A stretch of 64,000 bases of DNA from NCBI RefSeq assembly GCF_002915595.1, contig NZ_PQGG01000028.1, forward strand, positions 29,684-93,683, written 5' to 3'. Positions 48,865 to 57,598 of the stretch are shown piece by piece. Position 1 is the stretch's first letter. Every line of letters starts with the position of its first letter. Below the pieces are notes generated by a model. It saw nothing but the letters and a program-made list of their open reading frames with translations. It did no database searches and was not told the DNA's origin. Origin of the DNA: Zhongshania marina (GTDB taxonomy: Bacteria; Pseudomonadota; Gammaproteobacteria; Pseudomonadales; Spongiibacteraceae). A program made the position numbers and the translations under genes.

Positions 48865-50028
48865 ATGGCGGCTGTGGTGCCGTATTGGCGCTTATCAGGT
48901 TTCTATTTTTGCTATTTTGCGCTACTAGGAACCTGGGTACCTTATTGGGCTTTGTATTTAAAATCCCTTAATTTCAGTTCTGAGGAAATTGGCATTCTGT
49001 CGGCTCTCGTAATGGCGACGAAGATTGTTGCGCCAAACTTGTGGGGCTGGCTGGCCGACACCTACGGCTATCGCAGTCGCATTATTCGTTATGGGGCTTT
49101 TTCTGCTGTGGTCGCCTTCTGTGGCGTATATTTGCGTTCAGATTTTTGGTGGCTCGCCGCAGTCGTTGTCACGTACAGCTTCTTCTGGAATGCGGTGTTA
49201 GCGCAATTTGACGTATTAACCTTGTCGCATCTGGCGGGGCGTTACGGTCGCTATAGCCGGATTCGGGTGTGGGGCTCAATAGGGTTTATTGCAGCGGTGC
49301 TTGGCGTTGGCTGGTGGTTAGACCATCATCCAATAGTCCATCTGCTGTATTTAATCACTGCGCTGCTCACGGGGATCTGGCTGGCGAGTTTGCTCGTGGC
49401 TGAAAAGGACGGTGCTGTGACGAATAGGCAAAATCGCCAATCCTTGGCTTCAATTCTCCGGCACCCAGCAGTTATTGCTTTTTTTGCGGTTAGTTTCTTT
49501 TTGCAGCTATCGCACGGCCCTTACTACACTTTTTTCAGTATTTATCTTGAGGCGCAGTCTTACTCAAAATCTGCAATTGGTGTGTATTGGTCTTTAGGTG
49601 TGATTGCTGAAGTAGTGCTGTTTATTGGCATGCATAGGGTATTAGCCGCATATAGTCTTAGGGCTATAGTGCTGTGGAGTTTGGCGCTTTCTTGCCTGCG
49701 CTGGTTACTAATTGCCTACTTTGTTGAGTACCCCTGGGTTTTATTTATAGCCCAATGCTTACATGCGGCAAGTTTTGGGAGTTACCACGCAGCCGGTATC
49801 GAAATTATTCGGCAGTGCTTTGTGGGGCATCATGGCCAGGGCATGGCTTTATATAGCGGTTTAAGTTTCGGCTTAGGTGGAGCCGTGGGTGCGGTTTTGA
49901 GCGGTTGGGCTTGGGATTATAGCGGTGTGCTGTGTTTTGTAGCTGCCGCGGTTGCCGCTGCCGCAGCCTTATTGATTGCATGGCGATATCTTCATTTGCC
50001 TTCAGGCAGTGAGGTTCACACTGCTTAA
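48865..50028 (+). CDS. MFS transporter, HcaT/phenylpropionate-permease-like
   Basis: 387-residue, twelve-helix transporter. The N-terminus YWRLSGFYFCYFALLGTWVPYWALYL and the loop WGWLADTYGYRSRIIRYGAFSA recall the MFS_1-like family that includes the E. coli 3-phenylpropionate permease HcaT. The substrate here is unknown. It follows aroC by 6 bp, an arrangement also seen in Pseudomonas-like genomes, so co-transcription is likely. Confidence 0.83.
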   Translation: MAAVVPYWRLSGFYFCYFALLGTWVPYWALYLKSLNFSSEEIGILSALVMATKIVAPNLWGWLADTYGYRSRIIRYGAFSAVVAFCGVYLRSDFWWLAAVVVTYSFFWNAVLAQFDVLTLSHLAGRYGRYSRIRVWGSIGFIAAVLGVGWWLDHHPIVHLLYLITALLTGIWLASLLVAEKDGAVTNRQNRQSLASILRHPAVIAFFAVSFFLQLSHGPYYTFFSIYLEAQSYSKSAIGVYWSLGVIAEVVLFIGMHRVLAAYSLRAIVLWSLALSCLRWLLIAYFVEYPWVLFIAQCLHAASFGSYHAAGIEIIRQCFVGHHGQGMALYSGLSFGLGGAVGAVLSGWAWDYSGVLCFVAAAVAAAAALLIAWRYLHLPSGSEVHTA

Positions 50029-50099
50029 GCAGGAAAATGACTGGCCGGCAACAGGCAGCTTTTGTAGACTCCCGTAGACACGATAATTTAGGGTTGGCT

Positions 50100-50531
50100 A
50101 TGGCACAGGAATCGGTGGTTTACGGTTGCATCACAGATATGTTGTTTGCTCGCAGCAAGGCAGATGTTGCTGAACGGCGCGACAATAATCAACTTGTAAC
50201 GGCTTCGCTACCGGCGTCGGAAGATTGGCCATTGCTGTGCCGCGAAATGTTTTCAGCCCCGCGTCCCGCAATTGATTTTGGCGACTGCCAAACCGATGTG
50301 ATTCACTTTGGCAGTTCCTATAAGGCAATTGAGCACGAGTGGGATGAGTGGATAAAGCAGTTTGAAAAAATGCTTCATAAAATGTACTGGGTAACGGCAA
50401 CCGTACATTTACAAACCGCTTACAACGGCACCCACACATTTGTGTGGCAGGCAGAGGATGAATGCCATGTGCCAGGGCAGGGCGCTGGGCGGCTGCGCTG
50501 TGAGTGGGTGCGGGAAGATGCATTGGGATAA
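50100..50531 (+). CDS. Conserved-looking protein of unknown function
   Basis: 143 residues from ATG 50100; an upstream in-frame ATG at 50037 adds 21 residues of unlikely sequence. Begins MAQESVVYGCITDMLFA and is rich in aromatic residues in the second half (IHFGSSYKAIEHEWDEWIKQFEKMLHKMYWVTATVHLQTAYNGTHTF). No signal peptide, membrane helix or catalytic motif. I have a faint sense of a gammaproteobacterial conserved hypothetical family but cannot name it. Confidence 0.62.
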   Translation: MAQESVVYGCITDMLFARSKADVAERRDNNQLVTASLPASEDWPLLCREMFSAPRPAIDFGDCQTDVIHFGSSYKAIEHEWDEWIKQFEKMLHKMYWVTATVHLQTAYNGTHTFVWQAEDECHVPGQGAGRLRCEWVREDALG

Positions 50532-50573
50532 TTCAGTGCGTAAATTCAATGCGGGATCAGGCGGTAAAATTAC

Positions 50574-50786
50574 GTGGTAAATCAGTATATAAAAGCCTAT
50601 AAGCGCTATCGGACACCGGTATTAGCGGTGTTGGCAACGGTGATGTTGGTGTGCTCTGCGGTATGGAGTTTTGATGTGCCGTGGCGGGAAATTGCCGAGT
50701 ATTTTTTGCTTTGCGTATTGGGCGTGGGCTTTTTAGCGCTGCTTGCGGCAGCGCTGGTCTTTACTCTTCACAAAATTCGCGGATAA
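50574..50786 (+). CDS. Small inner-membrane protein
   Basis: 70 residues with two hydrophobic helices (about 16-32 and 40-65) and a basic N-terminus (NQYIKAYKRYRTP), consistent with a two-pass inner-membrane protein. GTG start at 50574 without a strong ribosome-binding site. No family recognised. It ends 10 bp before the convergent gcvR stop. Confidence 0.55.
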   Translation: MVNQYIKAYKRYRTPVLAVLATVMLVCSAVWSFDVPWREIAEYFLLCVLGVGFLALLAAALVFTLHKIRG

Positions 50787-50796
50787 GCATTTAGAC

Positions 50797-51312
50797 TTAA
50801 CTCAAAACAATATCGATGCTGAGTTGCTCCGCGATGGTGTCTAAACTGTCTTCTAATTCGTCAATATCGCAGCCGATAGGTATTTCTGCACTGACATGGG
50901 CTTCAAATAAGGCGTCGCCACTCATTGCCGCACTGGTGATATTGGAGCTCATTTCCACCACGTTTATTTGTTGTTGTTTTAGGGCGCGACTGACTTCGCG
51001 AACGATACCTGGGCGGTCATTACCAAGAATATGTAATTTACACATTTTGGGTTTACTGCCGACGGGCGAGTTTTGCCCAGCCTGAATATTAATGGTTAAG
51101 CCTTCAATATTCAGGCTTAAAAGGGCATTGCTGAGTTCATCGACTTCACTTTCCGGTACAGTTACCCGGGCAATACCGGCAAACTGACCCGCTAGCTGAG
51201 TCATGCGGCTTTCTAACCAGTTGCCTTGATGGTCTGCGACTACATCAGCCAGCCGTTCAACCAGTCCAGGGCGATCCAGCCCCAAAAAGGTAAAGACAAG
51301 AGAGTTGTTCAC
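50797..51312 (-). CDS. gcvR: GcvR-like ACT-domain repressor
   Basis: 171-residue protein of two tandem ACT domains, the GcvR architecture. The first starts LVFTFLGLDRPGLVERLADVVADHQGNW and the second KLHILGNDRPGIVREVSRALKQQQINVVEM. In E. coli GcvR binds glycine and antagonises GcvA control of glycine cleavage; here there is no gcv gene nearby, so the target is inferred from homology only. Confidence 0.85.
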   Translation of the reverse strand: MNNSLVFTFLGLDRPGLVERLADVVADHQGNWLESRMTQLAGQFAGIARVTVPESEVDELSNALLSLNIEGLTINIQAGQNSPVGSKPKMCKLHILGNDRPGIVREVSRALKQQQINVVEMSSNITSAAMSGDALFEAHVSAEIPIGCDIDELEDSLDTIAEQLSIDIVLS

Positions 51313-51401
51313 GGTGCCGTCCTTTTTCTACGTTGGTAGTGTTAGATTACAGTATTAGCATACTACGACTATCTGGTGGCAGACAGACTTAGGAGCAGAT
51401 C

Positions 51402-51713
51402 GTGAAAGTGATTGTCGATTTTTGTATTACGCCCTTGAATGTTGAGGCTTCGTTGACACCTTATATAGCAGAGTGTCAATTGATCATTGCGGAAATGGGC
51501 TTGGCGCACCAATTACATGCCTACGGCACTAATATTGAGGGCGAGTGGGAGGTCGTCATGGAGTCAATTAAGCGCTGTCATGCTCGTTTACACGAGATGG
51601 GCGTACCGCGATTATCTACCCAGCTGAAAATAGGCACGCGAACTGACAGAGAACAAACGATGTTGGAAAAAGTCGAACATGTACGCACTTTTTTAACTGA
51701 ACAATCCGTATGA
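51402..51713 (+). CDS. MTH1187/YqgV family thiamine-binding protein
   Basis: 103-residue ferredoxin-like-fold protein of the MTH1187 family (formerly DUF77). Recognisable segments are PYIAECQLIIAEMGLAHQLHAYGTNIEGEWEVVMESIKRCH and the C-terminal VEHVRTFL. Family members bind thiamine-type ligands as oligomers; a transport or salvage role is presumed. It overlaps the next frame by four bases, but the probable start of the methyltransferase-like gene is 30 bp downstream. Confidence 0.82.
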   Translation: MKVIVDFCITPLNVEASLTPYIAECQLIIAEMGLAHQLHAYGTNIEGEWEVVMESIKRCHARLHEMGVPRLSTQLKIGTRTDREQTMLEKVEHVRTFLTEQSV

Positions 51714-51742
51714 TCAGTGGCATTAGCCAAAAGGGGATAAAA

Positions 51743-52567
51743 ATGAAATTAGCTACTGTACCGGTTTTGATTTTCTCCGTGTTTTGCGGGGCCGCGCATT
51801 CCGCTCCCGCAGTAACAGATTTGAAGTGGGCCGAAGTGTTGAATGCAGAACATCGCAGTGAACAAAACCGCAGCCGCGATCAATATAGAAACCCACTGCA
51901 AACCTTAATTTTCTTTGGCGTTCAGCCCTGCGACACTGTCGTTGAGTTATGGCCAGGCGGTGGCGGTTGGTACACCGAGGTGCTGGCGCCTATAGTGAGT
52001 GATTGTGGCAAGTTATATACCGCGCAATTTGCTAACGACAGCGATGTGGCATTTTACAGCAAGGCTCGTGCGAGCTTTGAAGCTAAGCTCGCTGCAGCCC
52101 CCGCTGTTTATGGCAAGGTCGAGCTGACGACGCTGCAGCCACCCAAATATTCAGAGATCGCGCCGGCGGGCACGGCGGATAAGGTGCTAACGTTCCGCAA
52201 TGTCCATAATTGGTTAAAAGCCGGTGTGGCTGAGAATGTGTTTGCTGCGGCGTTTAAAGTCTTAAAACCTGGCGGTATTTTGGGGGTGGTTGAGCACCGT
52301 GCTGACGCGGACGCCTCCTTGGAAGTGATGGTTAGCAGCGGATATGTCTCAGAAAAGCAAGTAATCGCTCTTGCTGAATCCGCTGGATTTTTATTGCTCG
52401 ACAGTAGTGAAATCAATGCCAATAGCAAAGATAATCACCACCACCCGAAAGGGGTGTGGACCTTACCGCCAAGTTTGCGTTTGGGTGATAAGGATCGGGA
52501 GAAGTATCTGGCTATTGGTGAAAGTGACCGTATGACCCTTAAGTTTGGTAAGCCCGTACATGAGTGA
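51743..52567 (+). CDS. Exported methyltransferase-like protein
   Basis: 274 residues from ATG 51743, behind GGGGATAAAA. The first ~21 residues (MKLATVPVLIFSVFCGAAHS, then APA) look like a cleavable signal peptide. The rest is a class I methyltransferase fold with a motif I variant VVELWPGGGGWYTEVLAP and LKPGGILGVVEHRA. It matches the group of predicted periplasmic methyltransferases (COG4798). SAM is not expected in the periplasm, so it may bind another ligand or have lost activity. It overlaps yheU by 8 bp. Confidence 0.8.
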   Translation: MKLATVPVLIFSVFCGAAHSAPAVTDLKWAEVLNAEHRSEQNRSRDQYRNPLQTLIFFGVQPCDTVVELWPGGGGWYTEVLAPIVSDCGKLYTAQFANDSDVAFYSKARASFEAKLAAAPAVYGKVELTTLQPPKYSEIAPAGTADKVLTFRNVHNWLKAGVAENVFAAAFKVLKPGGILGVVEHRADADASLEVMVSSGYVSEKQVIALAESAGFLLLDSSEINANSKDNHHHPKGVWTLPPSLRLGDKDREKYLAIGESDRMTLKFGKPVHE

Positions 52568-52778
52568 ATATGTAGAAATTCCTTGGCAAAAATTAAGCCC
52601 AGAAGCCTTTCAGGGTATGTTAGAAGAGTTAGTCACCCGTGATGGCACTGACTATGGCGAAAGTGAGGTGAGCCTTGAGGTAAAAATCAGTCAGCTTCGC
52701 CGCGCCCTAGAAAGTAAAAAAGCGAGCATTGTGTTTAGTCCAGATACTGAGAGCTGGACGGTTGTAGCAAAAGACTAA
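52560..52778 (+). CDS. yheU: YheU family protein
   Basis: 72-residue protein. VEIPWQKLSPEAFQGMLEELVTRDGTDYGESEVSLEVKISQLRRAL matches YheU of E. coli (PF06794), function unknown. ATG 52560 lies inside the end of the preceding gene, implying coupling. A longer in-frame start at 52545 is not needed. Confidence 0.87.
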   Translation: MSEYVEIPWQKLSPEAFQGMLEELVTRDGTDYGESEVSLEVKISQLRRALESKKASIVFSPDTESWTVVAKD

Positions 52779-52789
52779 TACGGTGGTAG

Positions 52790-53071
52790 ATGCGCGGGCT
52801 AGGCTTGGGCACACGTGTACAAATTTGGAGTTTAAGTTTGGCAATTGAGGCTGATCACATTCTAGATACCTGCGGGCTGTTTTGTCCCGAACCGGTAATG
52901 ATGTTGCACAATAAAATACGGGATATTTCATCGGGCGACGTTCTTAAGGTTGTGGCTACCGATCCTGCGACGACCCGTGATATTCCCAAGTTTTGCGCTT
53001 TTCTAGGCCATGAATTAATGGCTCAGGAGGAAGCTTCTGGGGAATATCACTACTATCTTAAGAAGGCCTGA
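52790..53071 (+). CDS. tusA: TusA-family sulfurtransferase
   Basis: Small sulfur carrier of the TusA/SirA type; accepts persulfide sulfur for tRNA 2-thiouridine and cofactor routes. The signature is [15 protein letters not shown] with the active Cys in FCPEP; the canonical Arg before that Cys is Phe here, and there is an additional Cys three residues upstream of it. With ATG 52790 (after GGTGG) the protein has 93 residues, with a 27-residue N-terminal extension; a TTG at 52838 would give the usual ~77 residues. I prefer the shorter protein biologically but cannot decide from sequence. Confidence 0.8.
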   Translation: MRGLGLGTRVQIWSLSLAIEADHILDTCGLFCPEPVMMLHNKIRDISSGDVLKVVATDPATTRDIPKFCAFLGHELMAQEEASGEYHYYLKKA

Positions 53072-53084
53072 TTAAATCCGGCCT

Positions 53085-53762
53085 TCATGTTAAGAGCTGA
53101 CTTAGGGCCCGCGTTGCAATTTGGCCGCCGGCTTTGATTTGGTTGGCAATATGATATTGAAAGAAATACCGGAAATTGGCTTCCTGTTGAACTGGGTATA
53201 GGCACTCATCGCCGGCGAGAATGGGTGAATGCTGGGCAAGACTTAAATCTGCAACCTGCGCCTCAAGCCTGCCGTCCTTGTGCAGTCGCCAGCTAATTAC
53301 GGGTTCTAATAAAAACTGCTGATTGTCTCCCAAGAGGGCCGCATGACTGCCGATAAGGTCGGGGATTTCCTGAATTACTGCGGTGGTGCTCGAATAGTGG
53401 CTCATCGCATCTAGTGCGGCGAGATGGTGCGGCGGTGTTTCACTAAAATGGCTACCGCTGCGGGGATCGTAATACCCCTGGCTTTGCCCCGACTCGGGGT
53501 CGTTTAAGTCTATGCAACGCGAGATCGCGTTTAACCAGGGCAATATCGCAACCGTTTGTCCGTTGGCGAGTCGCGCCCAGCCCAGTATTTTTACCGCATA
53601 CAATTTATCGCGGCTTAGCGCGTGGTGAGCGTATAGCAAACAAAGACCATCGTATTCTGGCGACACTCTAAGAATTCGATGTTGCTCTGTGCGTGTGGAA
53701 CGCAGAGTAAAGGGGATTATCTTCGCGGACGAAGGCTTATTACCGTTGTTACGTGGAGCCAT
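53085..53762 (-). CDS. Conserved-looking protein of unknown function
   Basis: 225 residues, no signal peptide or membrane segments. I do not recognise a family. The middle is a beta-rich stretch (KLYAVKILGWARLANGQTVAILPWLNAISRCIDL), the C-terminus has YRYFFQYHIANQIKAG-like aromatic helices. It is convergent with tusA and divergent from the gamma-glutamylcyclotransferase-like gene. Codon usage looks like the neighbours, so it is probably a resident gene. Confidence 0.65.
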   Translation of the reverse strand: MAPRNNGNKPSSAKIIPFTLRSTRTEQHRILRVSPEYDGLCLLYAHHALSRDKLYAVKILGWARLANGQTVAILPWLNAISRCIDLNDPESGQSQGYYDPRSGSHFSETPPHHLAALDAMSHYSSTTAVIQEIPDLIGSHAALLGDNQQFLLEPVISWRLHKDGRLEAQVADLSLAQHSPILAGDECLYPVQQEANFRYFFQYHIANQIKAGGQIATRALSQLLT

Positions 53763-53938
53763 AGATCATTCCTCACGTAGCGGGCGGTACATGCCGGCGG
53801 ATTTTGCAAGCTTGTGGCTAGGACAAAATCTTTCAGGGAAAATCTTATTTGAAACCCGAGCCACTATAAACTCGGTCGCGGCGATGTCCCTTTCTGTTAA
53901 AATTACTCTCTGTTTAGCAATTTGCCAAGTGTTTGATC

Positions 53939-54433
53939 ATGACTTCCTGCTATTTTGCCTATGGCTCCAATATGAACCCAGCCCGGATGCGAGCCCGGGG
54001 CTTAGAATTTGTTAGCGCCGAGGCGGCGACGCTGCCTAGCTTTCGGCTGGTATTTAATAAGCAGTCGCACTGCAAGCCGACGGTTGCGTATGCCAATATT
54101 CAACCCTGCTGTAAAAGTCATGTTGAAGGGGTTCTTTACACACTAAAGAATGTAAATGATTTGAGTTTGATGGATTATTTTGAAGGCACGCCGGTTCGCT
54201 ACAGTCGCGAACGATTTATTGTGCAGACCCAAGCGGGCCCGCGGGCAACGTGGATTTATATTGCGAATCCGGCATTTATCAATAACAACTTACTGCCAGA
54301 AAGCACGTATTTGGCTCATTTACGGGCGGGGAGTGATTTTCTCTCTAGCCAATACCTCAGTACCTTAGCGGCACAAGAGAGTGTATTGGCTGAGCCCTTA
54401 TTGGGCGAGCAGGGGCTGTTACGCAATGCCTGA
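53939..54433 (+). CDS. Gamma-glutamylcyclotransferase-like protein
   Basis: 164-residue GGCT/AIG2-like fold protein. The N-terminal glycine-rich YFAYGSNMNPARMRARG is the substrate-binding loop; a putative catalytic Glu is in DYFEGTPVRYSRE. Members release 5-oxoproline from gamma-glutamyl peptides. ATG 53939 chosen over TTG 53933. The end overlaps the epmC start by 8 bp. Confidence 0.87.
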   Translation: MTSCYFAYGSNMNPARMRARGLEFVSAEAATLPSFRLVFNKQSHCKPTVAYANIQPCCKSHVEGVLYTLKNVNDLSLMDYFEGTPVRYSRERFIVQTQAGPRATWIYIANPAFINNNLLPESTYLAHLRAGSDFLSSQYLSTLAAQESVLAEPLLGEQGLLRNA

Positions 54434-55001
54434 GGCTCAGCCCTTAAAACAAGCGATGCCTTCAGAGGCTGATATTCTGTGCTCGATATTTGAGGCCTGT
54501 TTTGCTGCGTCGATGCGAACCCGATTGCTAGGGGGGGGCGAGGAGCCGCTTTATCAGCCAGCGAAGTCCAGCGACGATTATCATCAGATCATTTTCCGAT
54601 CGGACTATGCCGCAAGTGCCTTGCACGAAGTTTCTCATTGGTGCATCGCCGGTGAGCAACGGCGGCAGCAACTTGATTATGGCTACTGGTATGAACCAGA
54701 CGGGCGCAGCGTGGCTCAGCAGCGTGTTTTTGAATCTGTCGAGGCGCGGCCGCAGGCCTTAGAGTGGCTCTTTAGCGTGGCGGCAGGGCGGCAATTTCGA
54801 GTGAGCATTGATAATCTCAATGGCGACTCGATTGACCCGTTTCCATTCCAGCTTGCGGTATGGCAGGCAGTCCATCGTTATCTTGCCAATGGCCTGCCAA
54901 GGAGGGCGGCGGTATTCTGGCGAGCACTGCAAAATTATTATGGGCTACCTCAGGCGGCTGATCCGCGCAGTTATACTCTTGAATCTATAATAGGTAGTTA
55001 A
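54426..55001 (+). CDS. epmC: Elongation factor P hydroxylase
   Basis: Hydroxylates the beta-lysyl-lysine of elongation factor P. ASALHEVSHWCIAGEQRRQQLDYGYWYEPDGR, EARPQALEWLFSVAAG and RALQNYYGLPQ match EpmC (YfcM) throughout. 191 residues from ATG 54426, which overlaps the previous stop; ATG 54456 is possible. The partners epmA, epmB and efp are not in the window. Confidence 0.92.
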   Translation: MPEAQPLKQAMPSEADILCSIFEACFAASMRTRLLGGGEEPLYQPAKSSDDYHQIIFRSDYAASALHEVSHWCIAGEQRRQQLDYGYWYEPDGRSVAQQRVFESVEARPQALEWLFSVAAGRQFRVSIDNLNGDSIDPFPFQLAVWQAVHRYLANGLPRRAAVFWRALQNYYGLPQAADPRSYTLESIIGS

Positions 55002-55071
55002 TTCAATTTGTTAGTGTAATTATTTAATGTAAGTTATTGATGCATTTCCTTGTTTGAGGAGTTCGGCAGCA

Positions 55072-56187
55072 TTGAGAATTATAGTAGATGAGAATATTCC
55101 GGCTGCAGTGGAGTGCTTCTCTCAGTTTGGTGACGTACAGCAGGTAAGCGGAAGGCAATTATGCCGGGCAGATATTGGCGCTGCGGAAGTGCTTATTGTG
55201 CGTTCGGTCACCAAGGTGAATGAGGCGCTGCTGGCCGGCACTGGGGTGCGTTTCGTTGGCTCAACGACCATTGGCACTGATCATCTTGATCTCAGCTATT
55301 TAGCGGCGAATGAAATAAAGGTCTGCAATGCACCGGGCTCAAATGCGGAGTCGGTGGTTGATTATGTCATTAGCGCTATTTGCAGCTGCGGGAATTTACT
55401 TGAGCGTCTTCTGGGTGGTGAGCCTGTTGGTATTGTCGGTTACGGGAACGTAGGGCGGAGACTTGGGCGCCGTTTAAGCGCTCTAGGGATAGCTTGGCGG
55501 GCCTATGATCCCCTGCTTGATCAAGCCACAGAGGGGCTTTCGAGCTTAGATGAGGTGATGGGCTGTAGTTTAGTTTGTTTGCATGCGCCATTGACCAGCG
55601 AAGGCCCATATCCAAGTTATCACATGCTTGGGCTTGATCAATTAGGGGTAATGCCCGCCAATGCCGTGCTCTTAAATGCGGGGCGGGGAGAGGTCGTTGC
55701 TACAGAGGTCTTGTTGTCTTTGTGTGAGCAGCGTCCAGATATCAGCTTGGTGCTTGATGTTTGGGAGGGTGAGCCCTGGTTTCCGGCGGATCTCGCATTG
55801 CGTTGCAGTATTGCTACTCCGCATATTGCGGGGTATAGCGCGGACGGTAAATTAACTGGCTTGAAAATGGTTGCGTCGGAATTGGCGGCATTCTTAAACC
55901 TTAGTTTATTACCTTTTGCCGTTCCTTCCTCAATGGCTGACAGTGCCGAGATAGTGTGTGACGGCGCAAATGAGCTTGATTTCATCAAGAATACCGTTGC
56001 CGCTGTGTACGATGTGATGGAAGACGACAAGCGTTTTCGTGAAATTATAGGCTCCAGCATCAGGGGGCAGGCGTTTGATTTGTTGCGCAAGCATTATCCT
56101 GTTCGGCGCGAGCTAGCTTATAGCGCCTTAGCAAGCACAAATCCGAAATTTTCAGCGGTTCTACAGGCGCTGCAAAGTGGTCGTTAA
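55072..56187 (+). CDS. pdxB: Erythronate-4-phosphate dehydrogenase
   Basis: Second step of DXP-dependent pyridoxal 5'-phosphate synthesis. RIIVDENIPAAVECFSQFG at the N-terminus, substrate-side VRSVTKVNEALLAG, NAD-binding GIVGYGNVGRRLG, and catalytic motifs LNAGRGEVV and TPHIAGYSADGK. 371 residues. I place the start at TTG 55072, 9 bp after GAGGAG, which gives the family N-terminus. The IS element lies 42 bp downstream. Confidence 0.94.
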   Translation: MRIIVDENIPAAVECFSQFGDVQQVSGRQLCRADIGAAEVLIVRSVTKVNEALLAGTGVRFVGSTTIGTDHLDLSYLAANEIKVCNAPGSNAESVVDYVISAICSCGNLLERLLGGEPVGIVGYGNVGRRLGRRLSALGIAWRAYDPLLDQATEGLSSLDEVMGCSLVCLHAPLTSEGPYPSYHMLGLDQLGVMPANAVLLNAGRGEVVATEVLLSLCEQRPDISLVLDVWEGEPWFPADLALRCSIATPHIAGYSADGKLTGLKMVASELAAFLNLSLLPFAVPSSMADSAEIVCDGANELDFIKNTVAAVYDVMEDDKRFREIIGSSIRGQAFDLLRKHYPVRRELAYSALASTNPKFSAVLQALQSGR

Positions 56188-56221
56188 GCCATTTGAGCGC
56201 TCATGCCGAGGCTATACCTTT

Positions 56222-56229
56222 AAATTTAA
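56222..56229. repeat. 8-bp target-site duplication, left copy
   Basis: AAATTTAA immediately outside the left inverted repeat; identical copy at 59602-59609. Confidence 0.93.
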
Positions 56230-56253
56230 GGGTATACGGACTTAATGGTTGAT
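56230..56253 (+). repeat. Left terminal inverted repeat
   Basis: 24 bp beginning GGGTATACGGACTTAA and ending GGTTGAT; pairs with 59578-59601 at 20 of 24 positions. Confidence 0.93.
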
Positions 56254-56274
56254 GGGGCACCTTCACCCCATCAA
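56249..56274. other. Hairpin at left end of the IS element
   Basis: TTGATGGGG and CCCCATCAA form a 9-bp stem overlapping the inner end of the left inverted repeat, 14 bp from the tnpA stop. It could end tnpA transcription or block transcription entering from pdxB. Confidence 0.5.
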
Positions 56275-56287
56275 TCTGATACCACCC

Positions 56288-57577
56288 TCAGATGGTTGAT
56301 AGATCGACTCCGTAGTTGAGTTCCTCTGCGAAGTCCGGCAGTCCGTAACCGATGGTTTTCTTGTAGAAAGGAGAGACCTTCGCAGTCGGTGCCTTCTTCT
56401 TGTGCTTCGTGGTGTAGAGCATTCGTGCCCGCATCACCTCGAAGGAGTAACCGCGCCCTTCACGGTTCTTGTCCTTGGCCAGTCGGTTGATGGACTCCGT
56501 GTAAGCGTTGGTGACGGGCATGTCCGTTTCGAAGTAGGTCATGGTCTCTTCGCGCCAGTTTCCCACTGCCCTGACCAGATCGCTCCAGACTTCCTTCTGG
56601 CCCTTCGGGATGGTGGCTATCCACTCGTCCAGGGCGGCTTCTGCCTGGAGCCGTGTGGTGGCGTCCCAGATGCCGTAGAAGCGCTCCTTGTGCTCGTAGG
56701 CGGCCAGCAGTTGCGGGAACGCGCCTGTCCAGGTCTCCATGATGAGGCGCTCCCGGTCTGAGACTTCGTGAGCGCGTTTCAGCAGGATTTTCCGGTCTCC
56801 CTTGAGAGTCCGGCTCTGGGACGGTTTCAGCTCCTTTCTGAGGCCCTTGCGCACTCTCTCTAGGGCATCGTTGGCCATGCGCACCACATGGAACTTATCG
56901 ACCACGATACGGGCCTGGGGCAGCACAGCCTTGACCGCTGCCCGGTAGGGGTTCCACATGTCCATGCTGACGATCTCGACCTTCTGCCGGTCTTTCAGCT
57001 TCATCAGGTAGTTGGTCACCACGTCCTGGCGGCGGGTGGCCAGCAGGTCGAGCAGGGTTCGCTCCTCAATGTTGGTCAGAATGCAGCGGTAGCGCTTGTT
57101 CAGGTATAGCTCGTCAATGCCCAGGATGCGGGGCGTCTCGAAGCGGTGCCAGCGCCCCAGGAACTCGGCGCGGGCGTTGAAGATGTCGCGCACCGTCTTC
57201 TCGTCCAGGCCGGTCTGTGCCGCCACAAAGGTGTAGGGGTGGTTGAAGGATTCCTTCTCCACGTACTCATGCAGCCGCAGTGTCATACGGAATCCGTCCA
57301 CCATCTCCGGTAGCTGGGGCCTGAATGTTGTCTTGCAGGCCCGGCAGGTGTATCGGCGGCGGACCACCCAGAGAGTGACCCGCTTGCCGTGGATGGGCAG
57401 ATCACGATAGGGAACGTCACGCTTGCCGAACCGTACGAACTCACCCTGCACGCCGCATTCCTCGCAGGCGATGGGATCGGGCACGTCCACCTGGAAGTGC
57501 ATTTCGTCGTCGGTTGATTTGCAGCCCAGTACTTGGTATTGCGGCAGGTGAAGGATGTTGTCGGGAAGTTCGGTCAT
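56288..57577 (-). CDS. tnpA: ISL3-family transposase
   Basis: 429-residue DDE transposase. The N-terminal zinc finger has CEECG and RRRYTCRACKTTFRPQLP; a helix-turn-helix region follows. The catalytic acidic residues fit LGIDELYLNKR, VVDKFHVVRMANDALERVRK and the C-terminal YTESINRLAK, which are typical ISL3 blocks. The frame is intact. It is the last gene of the minus-strand cargo operon, 21 bp after lspA. Confidence 0.94.
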   Translation of the reverse strand: MTELPDNILHLPQYQVLGCKSTDDEMHFQVDVPDPIACEECGVQGEFVRFGKRDVPYRDLPIHGKRVTLWVVRRRYTCRACKTTFRPQLPEMVDGFRMTLRLHEYVEKESFNHPYTFVAAQTGLDEKTVRDIFNARAEFLGRWHRFETPRILGIDELYLNKRYRCILTNIEERTLLDLLATRRQDVVTNYLMKLKDRQKVEIVSMDMWNPYRAAVKAVLPQARIVVDKFHVVRMANDALERVRKGLRKELKPSQSRTLKGDRKILLKRAHEVSDRERLIMETWTGAFPQLLAAYEHKERFYGIWDATTRLQAEAALDEWIATIPKGQKEVWSDLVRAVGNWREETMTYFETDMPVTNAYTESINRLAKDKNREGRGYSFEVMRARMLYTTKHKKKAPTAKVSPFYKKTIGYGLPDFAEELNYGVDLSTI

Positions 57578-57598
57578 GGTGTTGTATAGGCGTAGGTG

